DNA of 64,000 bases, from contig DUBO01000023.1 in the NCBI GenBank assembly GCA_012960245.1, positions 1 through 64,000 on the forward strand. The letters run 5' to 3'. Source of the DNA: Candidatus Binatota bacterium. Lineage in GTDB: Bacteria; Desulfobacterota; Binatia; UBA1149. The translations under genes and the position numbers were made by a program. The notes under the pieces were generated by a model. It was given only the letters and a program-made list of their open reading frames with translations, searched no databases and had not been told where the DNA came from. Position 1 is the first letter of the stretch, and each line of letters begins with the position of its first letter. Positions 1 through 10,446 of this stretch are shown piece after piece.

Positions 1-993
1 GAGCGACGGGTCGATGCGGGCCACGAACGCGTCGTGCGCCAGGGGAACGGTCGAGCTTGCCGCGCAGTCTGCGCAAGCCGGCACCGGAATAAAGTCAGCC
101 GAGATGGTTTTACCCGCCACGTAGAGATCGCCGGTCGGGCCGACCGCCACGTCGTAGGCTTCGTCACCCAAATCGCCGCCGAGAAAGCTCGAGTACTCCA
201 GCACCGGGTCTATGATCAACTCGCGATCATGATCCCAGGCCGCCAACTTGAAGCCCACGCCGCCGTCACCGTTGAGCACAAAGGCGCTGTCGACGAGCTG
301 CCTGCTACCGACCTCGTCGTGTTGCCAGGCGATCGGCCGCCGCAGCAACATCCGGCCGCCCCCCAACTCGACCCAGAGATCGCCGTTCTCGGACAACAGT
401 AAGCCCGGTTGATCGCCAGCGAGGCCGCTGAGCCTGAAAGACAACTGGCCCGGGTCAACGCCCGGAGCAAGTATGAAGTCGTATTCGAGCCTGCCCTCGT
501 TTGCGTAGTAGAGCATGTCGACTCCGGGGCGAAGGTCAGGATACCGAACCCGCTCATAGCGCTGCACCGAGCTGATCCAGCGATCGGGGTCGTCCCCCTT
601 GAACCAAGCCGCGGTGCCCTGCAGCGGGAGTTCACCGGTGGGCTTGACCTCTAGCGCACCGTCGAGAGTGAGCATGACGGCCTGTCCGCTTATGCCGTCG
701 CCGTTGGCAAGCACCAGCATTGCTCCGGCCTGGTCGAGGAACAAGCCGTGGTCGCGGCCGCGCGACAGGAAACCATCGCGGCCCGGCACCTGTCCGCTGT
801 TAACCTCAAAAGCCATGGCAAGCACCGACGCGCGTGATTCGCCATGAGAAAGATCAGCAGAAGCCCGCCCCGAAGAAGCAGGAGCGGCCACTGGCCAGAA
901 AGCGGTCGCGACCGTGAAAACCAGCACCGAAAAAATGAACGGCAGCCCCACCGCTGTTCTTTCGCCCTGGTCGTGTCTGATCCGTATCAACAT
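1..993 (-). CDS. SBBP-repeat beta-propeller surface protein, N-terminal part (truncated by window edge)
   Basis: The reading frame is open from an ATG at 993 to base 1, so the first 331 residues are seen and the C-terminus lies outside the window. Residues 1 to about 42 form an export signal: a basic start, a hydrophobic stretch around FIFSVLVFTVATAFW, then an APASS cleavage-like site. The next 190 residues match the domain that precedes SBBP repeats (AMAFEVNSGQ, FLSRGRDHGLFL, RYPDLRPGVDMLYY, LEYDFILAPG). Near residue 280 the first propeller blade begins with YSSFLGGDLGDEAYDVAVG and DLYVAGKT. Such proteins are secreted or surface-bound, usually of unknown ligand. The family call is from motif recognition; the role is not known. 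Confidence 0.85.
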   Translation of the reverse strand, partial: MLIRIRHDQGERTAVGLPFIFSVLVFTVATAFWPVAAPASSGRASADLSHGESRASVLAMAFEVNSGQVPGRDGFLSRGRDHGLFLDQAGAMLVLANGDGISGQAVMLTLDGALEVKPTGELPLQGTAAWFKGDDPDRWISSVQRYERVRYPDLRPGVDMLYYANEGRLEYDFILAPGVDPGQLSFRLSGLAGDQPGLLLSENGDLWVELGGGRMLLRRPIAWQHDEVGSRQLVDSAFVLNGDGGVGFKLAAWDHDRELIIDPVLEYSSFLGGDLGDEAYDVAVGPTGDLYVAGKTISADFIPVPACADCAASSTVPLAHDAFVARIDPSL

Positions 994-1164
994 TGAGCCT
1001 GCCCCAGCAGGAACGAGCCCTGTTCCGACCAGCGGAGAGGTGCTCGCGAATAGTAATAAAGCAATGTATGTGCCAGCTCGGAACTACTTTAAGCTATTGA
1101 TAAAAGGGGCGTTGGCCAGTAAACAAGCGCTTTTAGCTGGGCTATATGCCCAGACTGGGGCAAT

Positions 1165-1175
1165 CCCCCCCCCCC
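1165..1175. repeat. Run of eleven C residues in an intergenic gap
   Basis: The 229-base gap between the SBBP gene and the M48 protease gene holds a homopolymer of 11 cytosines on the plus strand. I see no gene in the gap. Such tracts can slip in replication and are also prone to sequencing or assembly error. Confidence 0.6.
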
Positions 1176-1222
1176 TGGCAAAACGCGGGCGTGTGGAACC
1201 CTATGCGCGGTGCGGCATGTGA

Positions 1223-2704
1223 CTAGAGCGAACCTTTACCCACCTGTCCCGCCACCGCGCGGTCCTCGAGGTGGTGTTGCACGAGCATCGCCCGTTGCGG
1301 GTAGTCGGGGTGGCGATCGAGGAAGGCGTGGGCACGGCCACCGGCCGCCTCCTCAAGAAGCTGCATCACGCGGGCGAAGGCGCTGCCCCGGTAGCCGGCG
1401 GCCTCGGCCAGGTCTACGCCCAGCAGATCGGCGCGACGTTCAACCTCCCGGTCGAAGGCGAGGCCTGCCTCGCCGGCCATCCGCCGACGCCCCGTATTCC
1501 GCCGTGTAGTATTCCCTCGTGAATTAATCCCTCGTGAATTAACCCCTCGTGTCATTGCCCTGACGTGTTCCAGGCCGGGAAAGCGGCCGGCCACCGGTGC
1601 ATGGCCCAGCAGCAGGTGCGCAAGTTCGTGGCCGAGCACTACCGCCAGTTGATCTTCGTCTTCGAGCAGGTCGAGCAGCGAGGACGACACGACCACGCCC
1701 CGCTGCGACGGCCCAGCGTTGGGCGAAGCGTACTCGATCATGAAAAAGTTCACGTCACGCGGCCAGGCTTCGGCCTCCACGTAGATGCTACGGCTGCCCT
1801 CCCCACGCTCAACCATGAAGGTGGCGCGATCGAGGCTCGAGATGTCGAAGCCCGGCAGCTCGGTGAGCCGACGGCCGTTTATGCCCACCAGGAGATCGCC
1901 CGCGGCCAGCACACCCATCGCCGGGCCATCCGGGTCGACCCAGGCCACAACCAGTCCGGGCGTCGTCGACTCTACCCCTAGTGCCTCGCGACTGGCCGGG
2001 GTCGCAGGCACAAAGAAAAACCCCCACCCCTTACCCGGCAATGATTCGGTCAACGATTCGTCGTCGTGAGAAGGCAACACCAGGGCCAAGCGGCGCGACA
2101 CCCTCTGTAACGGGATCGCTCTGCGAATGAGCTGCTTGATGTGACTCACCCCGTCAGCCGTCGGCGACAACGAGCCCGACGACGCCTGCTCGAGGGCGGC
2201 CAGTTCAAGTCCCGCGAGCTCGCGGGACCTCAGCCAGAAAGACGGGCAGGTGGACATATTTCGGCCGCAAGCCACACGCCGTGCGAACTCAGTCCTCGGG
2301 CCCAGGGTGTAGAGAACCCCCGGCGAGATGTAAGCCAGGTGCAAATACTCACCGTCAACAGAAACAGCCAGGGGAAGGCCGCGGTCGGCCAGCAACGTAG
2401 ACATCCGCGGCCAGCGCTCAATCGCACCCTGCAGCAATCGCGAACCGTCGCTGCTCAGGGCCACCGGGCTGCCGCCGCTGCGGGGAAAGTCCGAAGCAGT
2501 TACCAGGTAGTAACGCGCGGCCTGCGAATCCATGGTCGCGGCGCCCGAGACACGACTGGATGACAGGCTGCCGGCCGCCGGCAGGTGCCCCCCGGTGGTG
2601 CAGCCACTCGCCGCCAGCGCCCACGCGAGCAACAACGCCACGCCGACGGCCTGTTGCCGTCCGCACGCCTGTTCGCCAAGCGTGCGCCCACCCGTCCACC
2701 ACAC
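1223..2704 (-). CDS. M48-family metalloprotease lipoprotein with PDZ domain
   Basis: Predicted periplasmic, lipid-anchored zinc protease. From the GTG at 2704 (493 aa) the protein starts with a hydrophobic signal ending in the lipobox ASGC (Cys35). A PDZ-like domain follows at about 250-310 (DPDGPAMGVLAAGDLLVGIN). The M48 zinc motif HELAH is at 359-363, and a downstream EVERRADLLG segment supplies the third ligand, as in BepA/LoiP relatives. A five-residue repeat (RGVNS, RGINS, RGNTT) lies between these zinc sites. The frame is open further upstream to a GTG at 2782, but that start would put a long unneeded tail before the signal and overlap the divergent gene. Likely role: envelope protein quality control (inference). 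Confidence 0.85.
   Translation of the reverse strand: MWWTGGRTLGEQACGRQQAVGVALLLAWALAASGCTTGGHLPAAGSLSSSRVSGAATMDSQAARYYLVTASDFPRSGGSPVALSSDGSRLLQGAIERWPRMSTLLADRGLPLAVSVDGEYLHLAYISPGVLYTLGPRTEFARRVACGRNMSTCPSFWLRSRELAGLELAALEQASSGSLSPTADGVSHIKQLIRRAIPLQRVSRRLALVLPSHDDESLTESLPGKGWGFFFVPATPASREALGVESTTPGLVVAWVDPDGPAMGVLAAGDLLVGINGRRLTELPGFDISSLDRATFMVERGEGSRSIYVEAEAWPRDVNFFMIEYASPNAGPSQRGVVVSSSLLDLLEDEDQLAVVLGHELAHLLLGHAPVAGRFPGLEHVRAMTRGVNSRGINSRGNTTRRNTGRRRMAGEAGLAFDREVERRADLLGVDLAEAAGYRGSAFARVMQLLEEAAGGRAHAFLDRHPDYPQRAMLVQHHLEDRAVAGQVGKGSL
1499..1550. repeat. 15-bp tandem repeat inside the M48 protease gene
   Basis: Copies ccctcgtgaattaat (1514-1528) and ccctcgtgaattaac (1529-1543) are followed by a partial third (1544-1550); a degenerate copy precedes at 1499-1513. 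On the minus strand the period is five codons and encodes RGVNS/RGINS/RGNTT-type units. The AT-rich unit contrasts with the GC-rich gene around it. Confidence 0.85.
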
Positions 2705-2775
2705 CACCAGCCCATTGTTTACCCATCCTGACGACACCACAAGACAAAGCTGTGCCCCCTGTGCTAGAAGGGGGC

Positions 2776-3519
2776 ATGCCACGATACCTGATAGCTGCCG
2801 CCGTGACCGCCACGGCCCTGGTACTGGCCACCACCGCGCCCACGCCGGCCAGCCTCGCCGATCTCTACACGTTTCTCGAAAGGGCCGAACGCATGGCCGT
2901 GCCCACCCACATCCTACGCGCCGAGCTCGACATAATAACCGGCGACGGCGACCCGGTGAAGGCCGTGCTGTTTGTGAGCCCGGGCGACGAGCCGCGCATG
3001 GTCATCGACATCCCGGCGGCAGACTGGAGAGCGCTGCTACCCTTTGCCTGGGGCAAGGGATTGGTGGCCCGCGGCGAACGACGACCGGTGTCGATGTCAG
3101 TGGACGAAGTGATCCCGGGTACCGATCTCAGGCCGATGGAATTTTTTGCGTTCTGGAAAACGGACTACAGCAGCACTTTTGTTTCGGATGAAAGCACGAA
3201 CGAAAAAACCGTATCGCTCTACCCGCCCGAGACCGTGCCCTACGAATTGTTTGTCATCGGCTTTGACAAGGCGCGCATGGTGCCGCTGACGTCGAAGTAC
3301 TACACCGGCACTATGAGCAACCTGTCCAGGCTCCGCCTGGACAGCAAACACGTGATGGTCGGCTCGCGGCCGCGCCCCACCCACATCGAGATCCGCGACT
3401 ACGGCGAGAACCGAACCACCACCGTCGAGCTGGCCTGGAGCGTACTCGCCGAGCTACCCGACGGCATAACCACCGACACGGGTTTTCACCTGGCGGTGCT
3501 CTCACTGGACGGCAGCTGA
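2776..3519 (+). CDS. Outer membrane lipoprotein-sorting-like protein
   Basis: A 247-residue exported protein. The ATG at 2776 was chosen because AGAAGGGGG precedes it at good distance and because the protein then begins with a clean signal peptide (MPRYLIAAAVTATALVLATTAPTPASLA). The mature part has the pattern of the LolA-fold 'outer membrane lipoprotein-sorting protein' family: long beta-strand segments, a DLRPMEFFAFW segment, a positively charged middle and a C-terminal TVELAWSVLAELPDG strand. Members often sit beside exporters or surface proteins, and their cargo is mostly unknown. It is divergent from the M48 protease gene and overlaps the end of larB by 34 bases tail to tail. Confidence 0.65.
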   Translation: MPRYLIAAAVTATALVLATTAPTPASLADLYTFLERAERMAVPTHILRAELDIITGDGDPVKAVLFVSPGDEPRMVIDIPAADWRALLPFAWGKGLVARGERRPVSMSVDEVIPGTDLRPMEFFAFWKTDYSSTFVSDESTNEKTVSLYPPETVPYELFVIGFDKARMVPLTSKYYTGTMSNLSRLRLDSKHVMVGSRPRPTHIEIRDYGENRTTTVELAWSVLAELPDGITTDTGFHLAVLSLDGS

Positions 3520-4286
3520 CCCCGGTCACCCGTCGTCGCTCGCAGGATAGCGGCCGCCGCCGTGGCCGCGCCAAAGCCATTGTCGATGTTGACCACCGTG
3601 ACGCCCGCCGAACAGGAGTTGAGCATACCGAGCAAGGCGGCGAGCCCGCCAAAGCTGGCGCCGTAGCCGACGCTGGTGGGAACGGCTATCAATGGCAGGT
3701 CGATGAGCCCACCCACCACGCTGGGCAACGCGCCTTCCATGCCGGCTACCACCAGGGCCACCGTGGCACTGCCCACGCGCTCGCGGCTTTCGAGCAGCCG
3801 GTGCAGCCCAGCTACCCCCACGTCGGCAAAGCGTAGCACTTCGGCTCCCAGGAACTCCAGCGTCTGCGCTGCTTCTTCGGCCACCGCCATGTCGCTGGTG
3901 CCCGCGCTGAGTACCGCCACGCTGCCGGGCAGCCGCGGCTGCTCTACGCCCTCGGCCATGCAACGGCCCAGGCGGGCGGTCGCATCGTATTGAAAACCGG
4001 GTAAACCCGTCGCCAGCTCGGCCGCCTTGCCCTGGTCAAGACGGGTGACCAGGAGGTGCTGGCCAGCCTCCAGCAGCGAACGGCCGATCTCGTTAATCTG
4101 TGCCGCGGTCTTGCCTTCGCCGTACACCGTTTCTGACACGCCGTTGCGCATGGGTCGGTGCAGGTCCACTCGTGCAAAGCCGAGGTCATCGAACGGGAGC
4201 GCGCGTAGTTCCTGCAGCGCCTGCTCGGCGCTCTTGTTGCCGGCGGCCACCTCTTCTAGCAGAGCCTTCGTGCGAGCTGGTGTCAC
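3486..4286 (-). CDS. larB: Nickel-pincer cofactor biosynthesis protein LarB
   Basis: 266 residues, starting at a GTG that overlaps the thiL stop (GTGA, 4283-4286), so the two are probably translationally coupled. LarB carboxylates nicotinic acid adenine dinucleotide to a pyridine-3,5-dicarboxylic acid mononucleotide, the first step to the nickel-pincer nucleotide cofactor. The C-terminal half shows the AIR-carboxylase-like core: [69 protein letters not shown] and [19 protein letters not shown]. No larC or larE is present in the window, so the rest of the pathway, if present, is elsewhere. Confidence 0.93.
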   Translation of the reverse strand: MTPARTKALLEEVAAGNKSAEQALQELRALPFDDLGFARVDLHRPMRNGVSETVYGEGKTAAQINEIGRSLLEAGQHLLVTRLDQGKAAELATGLPGFQYDATARLGRCMAEGVEQPRLPGSVAVLSAGTSDMAVAEEAAQTLEFLGAEVLRFADVGVAGLHRLLESRERVGSATVALVVAGMEGALPSVVGGLIDLPLIAVPTSVGYGASFGGLAALLGMLNSCSAGVTVVNIDNGFGAATAAAAILRATTGDRGQLPSSESTAR

Positions 4287-5317
4287 AGCCTGGCCCCACG
4301 GCTGGCAGAAAAATGCTGGTAGCCACCTTCGAGGGCCTGCCCCCGAGCGTCAACCACGCTCCCGGCTTTCAGAGATGAGTCCATGCTTCCCACGCGGCTT
4401 ATCGCTACCCCGTGGCGCCTGCCAAGCGAAGCAATGCTGTTGCGCGAGCGCCGATCGGAACGCGCCGTGAACAGCAGGAGATAGTCTTCACCGCCACCCA
4501 GTGCGTAATCAAGCACCTCGTTGACCAGCCCACCCCGGCCGCGCGCGGCCGCCATCAATGCCCGCGACAAGGGCAGGCGGTCGGTATCGAGCAGCGCGCC
4601 GAGGCCCGAAGCCGATGCAACGCGAGAAAGATCGAGCACCAGTCCGTCGGACAGGTCTATGGCTGCGCCCACCCCGGCATTGCGCGACAGTGCGCGTCCC
4701 AGTTGCAGATAGCAGGGAGGCCGGCGCCAGGCCTGCACGAGCTTGCCGCTCCTGCCTCCCGCCGCCAGAAGTTCGAGCCCCGCCGCCGCGTCGCCGGGAT
4801 TGCCCACTAAGTGTATGTCGTCGCCGTCGCGGGCCGCCGCGCGGGTGAGTGAATGGCCGGCCTCGCCAACAGCTGTCACCGTCAGGGCCAGGCGAGGAGC
4901 AGCGGCCACGTTGCCGCCCACCAGGACAACGTCGTTCTCTCGGCAGGCGGCGACAAAGCCGCGCAGCAATGCGCGCGCACGCCTCATCGACATAGAAGCG
5001 GGGGCCTCCAACGACAGCAGCGCCCACCTCGCGCGGGCACCCATCGCCGACAGGTCGGAGAACGCTACCAGGAAAGCCTTGCGCCCGAGCGCCTCGGCCG
5101 ATAACCAGTCCAGCTCGAAGTGGGTGCCCTGCACCTGGGCATCGGTGCTGAGAACGGCGGGAGAGCCGAGATCGACCACCGCCGCGTCGTCGCCTATGCC
5201 AACGTGCAGGCCACGCGGACCTTTGCCGCCGGAACCCCGACCAGCGTGGGCACTCGCGACGATGCTCGCCACGGCGTCTATGAAGGCAGATTCCCCTGCG
5301 GCTGCGAGATCACGCAC
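4283..5317 (-). CDS. thiL: Thiamine-monophosphate kinase
   Basis: ATP-dependent phosphorylation of thiamine monophosphate to thiamine pyrophosphate, the last step of the cofactor pathway. The AIRS/PurM-like fold is shown by GIGDDAAVVDLG near the N-terminus, STDAQVQGTHFELDW, FSDLSAMGA, the VGGNVAAAP segment, AIDLSDGLVLDLSRVA and YALGGGEDYLLLF. Length (about 344 aa) is normal. I chose GTG 5317, just after the dnaJ stop; a TTG at 5353 inside the dnaJ tail is possible in frame and would add 12 residues. It lies directly behind dnaJ and overlaps larB by four bases. Confidence 0.93.
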   Translation of the reverse strand: MRDLAAAGESAFIDAVASIVASAHAGRGSGGKGPRGLHVGIGDDAAVVDLGSPAVLSTDAQVQGTHFELDWLSAEALGRKAFLVAFSDLSAMGARARWALLSLEAPASMSMRRARALLRGFVAACRENDVVLVGGNVAAAPRLALTVTAVGEAGHSLTRAAARDGDDIHLVGNPGDAAAGLELLAAGGRSGKLVQAWRRPPCYLQLGRALSRNAGVGAAIDLSDGLVLDLSRVASASGLGALLDTDRLPLSRALMAAARGRGGLVNEVLDYALGGGEDYLLLFTARSDRRSRNSIASLGRRHGVAISRVGSMDSSLKAGSVVDARGQALEGGYQHFSASRGARL

Positions 5318-5321
5318 CGGT

Positions 5322-6461
5322 TCAGTCGTAGAGTTCGCGGACCTTGTCGGCAAAGCCTGACACCAACGAGTCGCCCTTCTTCTTCTGCAACTCGTCGAAA
5401 CTCCGAAGCAGTTCTTTCTGCTTGCGGGTCACGCCGGTGGGAGTTTCGACCTGCAGGCGCACGATCTGGTCGCCGCGCGAGCCGCGTCGCCTCAGGTCGG
5501 GAGCGCCTCGATTCTTGAGCCTGAACAGTGTGCCCGACTGGCTGCCGGCAGGAATGCTCATCTTGACCACACCATCGACGGTGGGCACGTCAAGCTTGGC
5601 CCCGAGCGCCGCGTCGATCATCGACACCGGCAGATCACAGATGATGGCCGTCCCGTCGCGCTCAAACAGCGGGTGTTGCCTGACCATAAGCACAACGTAG
5701 AGGTCGCCCGTGGGTCCGCCCGAGGGACCCGCCTCGCCTTCGCCCCTGAGCTTGAGCCGCGAGCCGTCCGACACGCCGGCGGGTACCTTCACCGAGATGG
5801 TGCGCTCGGACACGCTGGTACCACGCCCGCGACAGGCCGGGCAGGGCGCGCGCACGATACGCCCCTCTCCATTGCACTGGCCGCAGGCCTTGGAAATCTG
5901 GAACAAGCCCTGTCGGTAGTTGACCTGGCCGGCGCCGTGGCAAGCGGGGCAGGTTTCGGGCTCGGTGCCGGCCTTGGCGCCGCTACCCGTGCAGTCCTCG
6001 CAACTCACGGTGCGGGGTATGGTTATTTCTTTTTCGCAACCCTTCACCGCCTCTTCAAAAGCGATCCCCATGTCGTACCGGAGGTCGTCACCGCGCATGA
6101 CACGGCCTCGACGACGACGACCACCGCCACCGCCACCGAAAAAGTCGCCGAAGAGATCGCCCAGCGCATCCTCGAAAACGTCGGACGAAAAGCCAGCGGC
6201 AAAACCGCCCATGCCCCCGCCCATGCCCCCGCCGTCGAAAGCAGCGTGGCCGAAGTTATCGTACTGCGAGCGTTTTTCAGAGTCGGAAAGAATCTCGTAA
6301 GCCTGGCTGGCTTCCTTGAACTTTTCGGTTGCCGAGTCCTTGTTGTCACTGTTGCGATCGGGATGGTACTTGAGCGCCAGGTCGCGGTAGGCCTTCTTTA
6401 TGACGCCCTCGTCAGCCCCGCGCTCGACACCCAGGATTTCGTAGTAATCACGCTTGGCCAC
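5322..6461 (-). CDS. dnaJ: Chaperone protein DnaJ
   Basis: Hsp40 co-chaperone of 379 residues that delivers unfolded clients to DnaK and stimulates its ATPase. The J domain (1-70) carries HPD at residues 33-35. A glycine/phenylalanine-rich linker follows ([15 protein letters not shown], then a run of glycines and arginines). The zinc region has four CxxCxGxG modules ([32 protein letters not shown]), and a C-terminal substrate-binding region completes a type I DnaJ. It sits 151 bases behind dnaK, separated from it by a terminator-like hairpin, so its level may be set partly independently. Confidence 0.98.
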   Translation of the reverse strand: MAKRDYYEILGVERGADEGVIKKAYRDLALKYHPDRNSDNKDSATEKFKEASQAYEILSDSEKRSQYDNFGHAAFDGGGMGGGMGGFAAGFSSDVFEDALGDLFGDFFGGGGGGRRRRGRVMRGDDLRYDMGIAFEEAVKGCEKEITIPRTVSCEDCTGSGAKAGTEPETCPACHGAGQVNYRQGLFQISKACGQCNGEGRIVRAPCPACRGRGTSVSERTISVKVPAGVSDGSRLKLRGEGEAGPSGGPTGDLYVVLMVRQHPLFERDGTAIICDLPVSMIDAALGAKLDVPTVDGVVKMSIPAGSQSGTLFRLKNRGAPDLRRRGSRGDQIVRLQVETPTGVTRKQKELLRSFDELQKKKGDSLVSGFADKVRELYD

Positions 6462-6524
6462 TTCTTGTTTATCTCGCCCCCGTCAAGCTCCACGCCCGCC
6501 GCCGGTCACCTGCCGTTAGACGGC

Positions 6525-6557
6525 AAAAAGCCTCCACCTGCAACAGCGGGTGGAGGC
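6525..6557 (-). terminator. Rho-independent terminator between dnaK and dnaJ
   Basis: A perfect 9-bp stem (6530-6538 pairs with 6549-6557, GCCTCCACC/GGTGGAGGC) has a 10-nt loop. Read on the minus strand it is followed at once by TTTTT (6529-6525). It lies 3' of dnaK, so it should end or attenuate grpE-dnaK transcription before dnaJ. Confidence 0.85.
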
Positions 6558-6612
6558 AATCGCCGGGGCGCCCGCGGTGCAGACGGCCGGCCTCGGCTTC
6601 GAATCGGCCGGC

Positions 6613-8556
<1,944 letters not shown>

Positions 8557-8669
8557 TAGCCCTGTTTTTCCTTGTAGTTTTTTAAGCTGGCAGCCGCGAT
8601 GGCCACCCTGCTCCGTAGTATGAAGTAATCACCAAGCCCGGCGGCGCAAGGCCACGGGACAGGTGTTTT

Positions 8670-9353
8670 TCAGCTTTCGTCGCCTTTTTTACCCTTTTCG
8701 GGTTCACTATTGCTGTCGGCAGCCGGGGCACGGGCCACGATCACACGGGCGGGCCTGAGAAGCCGGTCCTTGAAGCGATAACCGGCCCTCACGACCCGGT
8801 GGACGCTGTCGGGACGAGGATTTTCCTCGCTCTCGCCCGTGGCCTCAATTATCGAAATCGCTTCGTGCTGGGCCGGATCAAACGCTTCCCCCTCGGCCTC
8901 CATGCGCTCAACCCCGTGACGTTCGAGCACTGAACCAAGACCCTTGAGCACCAGGCTGACCCCCTGCACGAGGTTCTCAGCGCCGGCGCCGGCGTGTTCG
9001 ACTGCCATTTCGAGCTGGTCGACCACCTCGAGCAGGTCGCGGGCCAGCGGTTCAACGGCGTAGCGCGCGCGATCACCGCGCTCACGATCCTGTCGGCGGG
9101 CCATGTTTTCCTGCTCGGCCAGCGCCCGCAGGTGCAGATCACGTTGGCGGGCGAGCTCTTCGAGGGCCTGCTCGAGCTGCTCTTCCAGGCTGAGTTCTTC
9201 GGCAGGCTCGGCCGCCTGGGCCGCGACTACCGTGCTATCTTCGAGGGCGCTGCCTTCAACCGCGCCATCTTCCGCCTGTGAATCCTGCACCTTCGACTCT
9301 TCCCCTTCCTCGACCACCACCCGGGTTTTTTTCGTTTTTTTCCTGGCACTCAT
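8670..9353 (-). CDS. grpE: Nucleotide exchange factor GrpE
   Basis: Exchange factor that releases ADP from DnaK. About 227 residues from the ATG at 9353 (MSARKKTKKTRVVVEEG). An upstream in-frame extension to 9452 would run through the promoter region and is less likely. The N-terminal 60 residues are charged and low-complexity, then comes the long coiled-coil helix (LSLEEQLEQALEELARQRDL, ALAEQENMARRQDRERGD). The C-terminal beta domain includes GVERMEAEGEAFDPAQHEAI and RPARVIVARA. Order grpE-dnaK-dnaJ is the common bacterial one. Confidence 0.95.
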   Translation of the reverse strand: MSARKKTKKTRVVVEEGEESKVQDSQAEDGAVEGSALEDSTVVAAQAAEPAEELSLEEQLEQALEELARQRDLHLRALAEQENMARRQDRERGDRARYAVEPLARDLLEVVDQLEMAVEHAGAGAENLVQGVSLVLKGLGSVLERHGVERMEAEGEAFDPAQHEAISIIEATGESEENPRPDSVHRVVRAGYRFKDRLLRPARVIVARAPAADSNSEPEKGKKGDES

Positions 9354-9423
9354 ATCGTTGCTGGCCGCTTCAGCTGGTCGCTCCGGCTGATCGGAGTACC
9401 CCGGGCGGGCATAAATCCCTCGG

Positions 9424-9452
9424 TAATTAGGCACCCGCCGGGCTGTTGTCAA
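9424..9452 (-). promoter_or_regulatory. Possible promoter of the grpE-dnaK-dnaJ block
   Basis: On the minus strand TTGACA (9452-9447) is followed after 17 bases by TAATTA (9429-9424), about 70 bases before the grpE ATG. The -35 element is perfect but the -10 is weak, so a sigma-70 promoter is only tentative. A heat-shock sigma-32 type site was not clear. Confidence 0.35.
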
Positions 9453-9499
9453 GGCTTGCGGTCGGCACCGGGCGCGTTGCCGTGCTAGAAAGGTCGGCG

Positions 9500-10288
9500 G
9501 TGGAAGACATTACTACCGATGCTTTCGTACTGCGCACGGTGGCCTACGGCGAATCGGATCGCGTGGTCATCATGCTCAGCGACCAGTACGGCAAGCTGGC
9601 GGGCATGGCCAAGGGTGCGCGCCGATCAAAGCGCCGCTTTGCCGGCGGTGCGCTCGAGCCCTTCCAGCGCCTGCGGGTCAGGTTCGGGCGGCGCGCCCAC
9701 TCCTCGATGGTGTTCCTGCACGACGCGCGCGTGGAGCTGAGCTACAACGTGGTAGGCGACGACGACCTCGCCGGCTTTGCCTGGGCCAGCTACCTGAGCG
9801 AGCTGACCGACTTGATGACCCCCGAACGCGACCCCTGCCCCGAACTGTTTGACCTCTACGAGCAAGCCGTCGCTGCCGTAGCCCGCGGCGAAGAGGCGGC
9901 CAGGGTCGGGCATCACTTCATGCTCGTGCTGTTGGACCAGGGCGGGTGGAAGCCTGATTTTTCGATGTGTGGAATCTGTGCCGAGGGCATAGTCGAAGCC
10001 TCGCGGCCGGTGCTCGACCCGCGCGGCAGCGGCGTGGTGTGTTCGCGGCACGAAGCCGAACGCCTGGGCCTGGGGCCCGACGATCCGTCGTTCAAACCCA
10101 GTCGTCGCGTGATCGAAACACGCCTGCTCGACTACGTCGGTCACGCCTCCCGGGGGGTGCCCGACAGCAGCGTCACTACCGACCCCGAGCTGGTGGCCAC
10201 GGCCACGGCCATGCTCGACCGCCTGGTGGAGCTGCACTTGCCACGCCAGCCCCGCTCGCGTGCACTGCGCGACTCGCTGATGGGCTGA
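9500..10288 (+). CDS. recO: DNA repair protein RecO
   Basis: RecO works with RecF and RecR to load RecA on SSB-coated single-stranded DNA. About 262 residues. The GTG at 9500 was preferred because GAAAGG sits six bases upstream and the protein then begins with the family's typical start (EDITTDAFVLRTVAYGESD); earlier TTG/GTG codons at 9446 and 9482 would run into the divergent grpE promoter. The OB-fold N-terminus has KLAGMAKGARRSKRRFAGGALEPF. The zinc-finger region is CGICAEG...VVCSRH. The C-terminal helix ends in RSRALRDSLMG. Confidence 0.92.
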   Translation: MEDITTDAFVLRTVAYGESDRVVIMLSDQYGKLAGMAKGARRSKRRFAGGALEPFQRLRVRFGRRAHSSMVFLHDARVELSYNVVGDDDLAGFAWASYLSELTDLMTPERDPCPELFDLYEQAVAAVARGEEAARVGHHFMLVLLDQGGWKPDFSMCGICAEGIVEASRPVLDPRGSGVVCSRHEAERLGLGPDDPSFKPSRRVIETRLLDYVGHASRGVPDSSVTTDPELVATATAMLDRLVELHLPRQPRSRALRDSLMG

Positions 10289-10324
10289 AGCGGCCGCCAG
10301 GAAAAGTATCGCCGGCAATATGAT

Positions 10325-10369
10325 TAATCGCGGCATCATAAATCGCGGCACGATGGATCGCGGCACCAT
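10325..10369. repeat. Intergenic 15-bp tandem repeat, three copies
   Basis: Three consecutive 15-base units, aatcgcggcatcata, aatcgcggcacgatg and gatcgcggcaccata, lie between recO and the Rieske oxygenase gene. I see no convincing gene across them, although one minus-strand frame is open (YGAAI/HRAAI/YDAAI-type peptide). The rest of the 158-base gap shows nothing I can name. Confidence 0.85.
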
Positions 10370-10446
10370 AGAGCGCGCCCACGGAAACACCGGCTAGACC
10401 CGCGCGGGTTTCCATGCACGGCGGACACGGTGCAACATAACGAAGC

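Noticed and set aside
8557-9500. CIRCE operator for HrcA near grpE/dnaK
   Set aside because: No TTAGCACTC-N9-GAGTGCTAA or near match is present in either gap.
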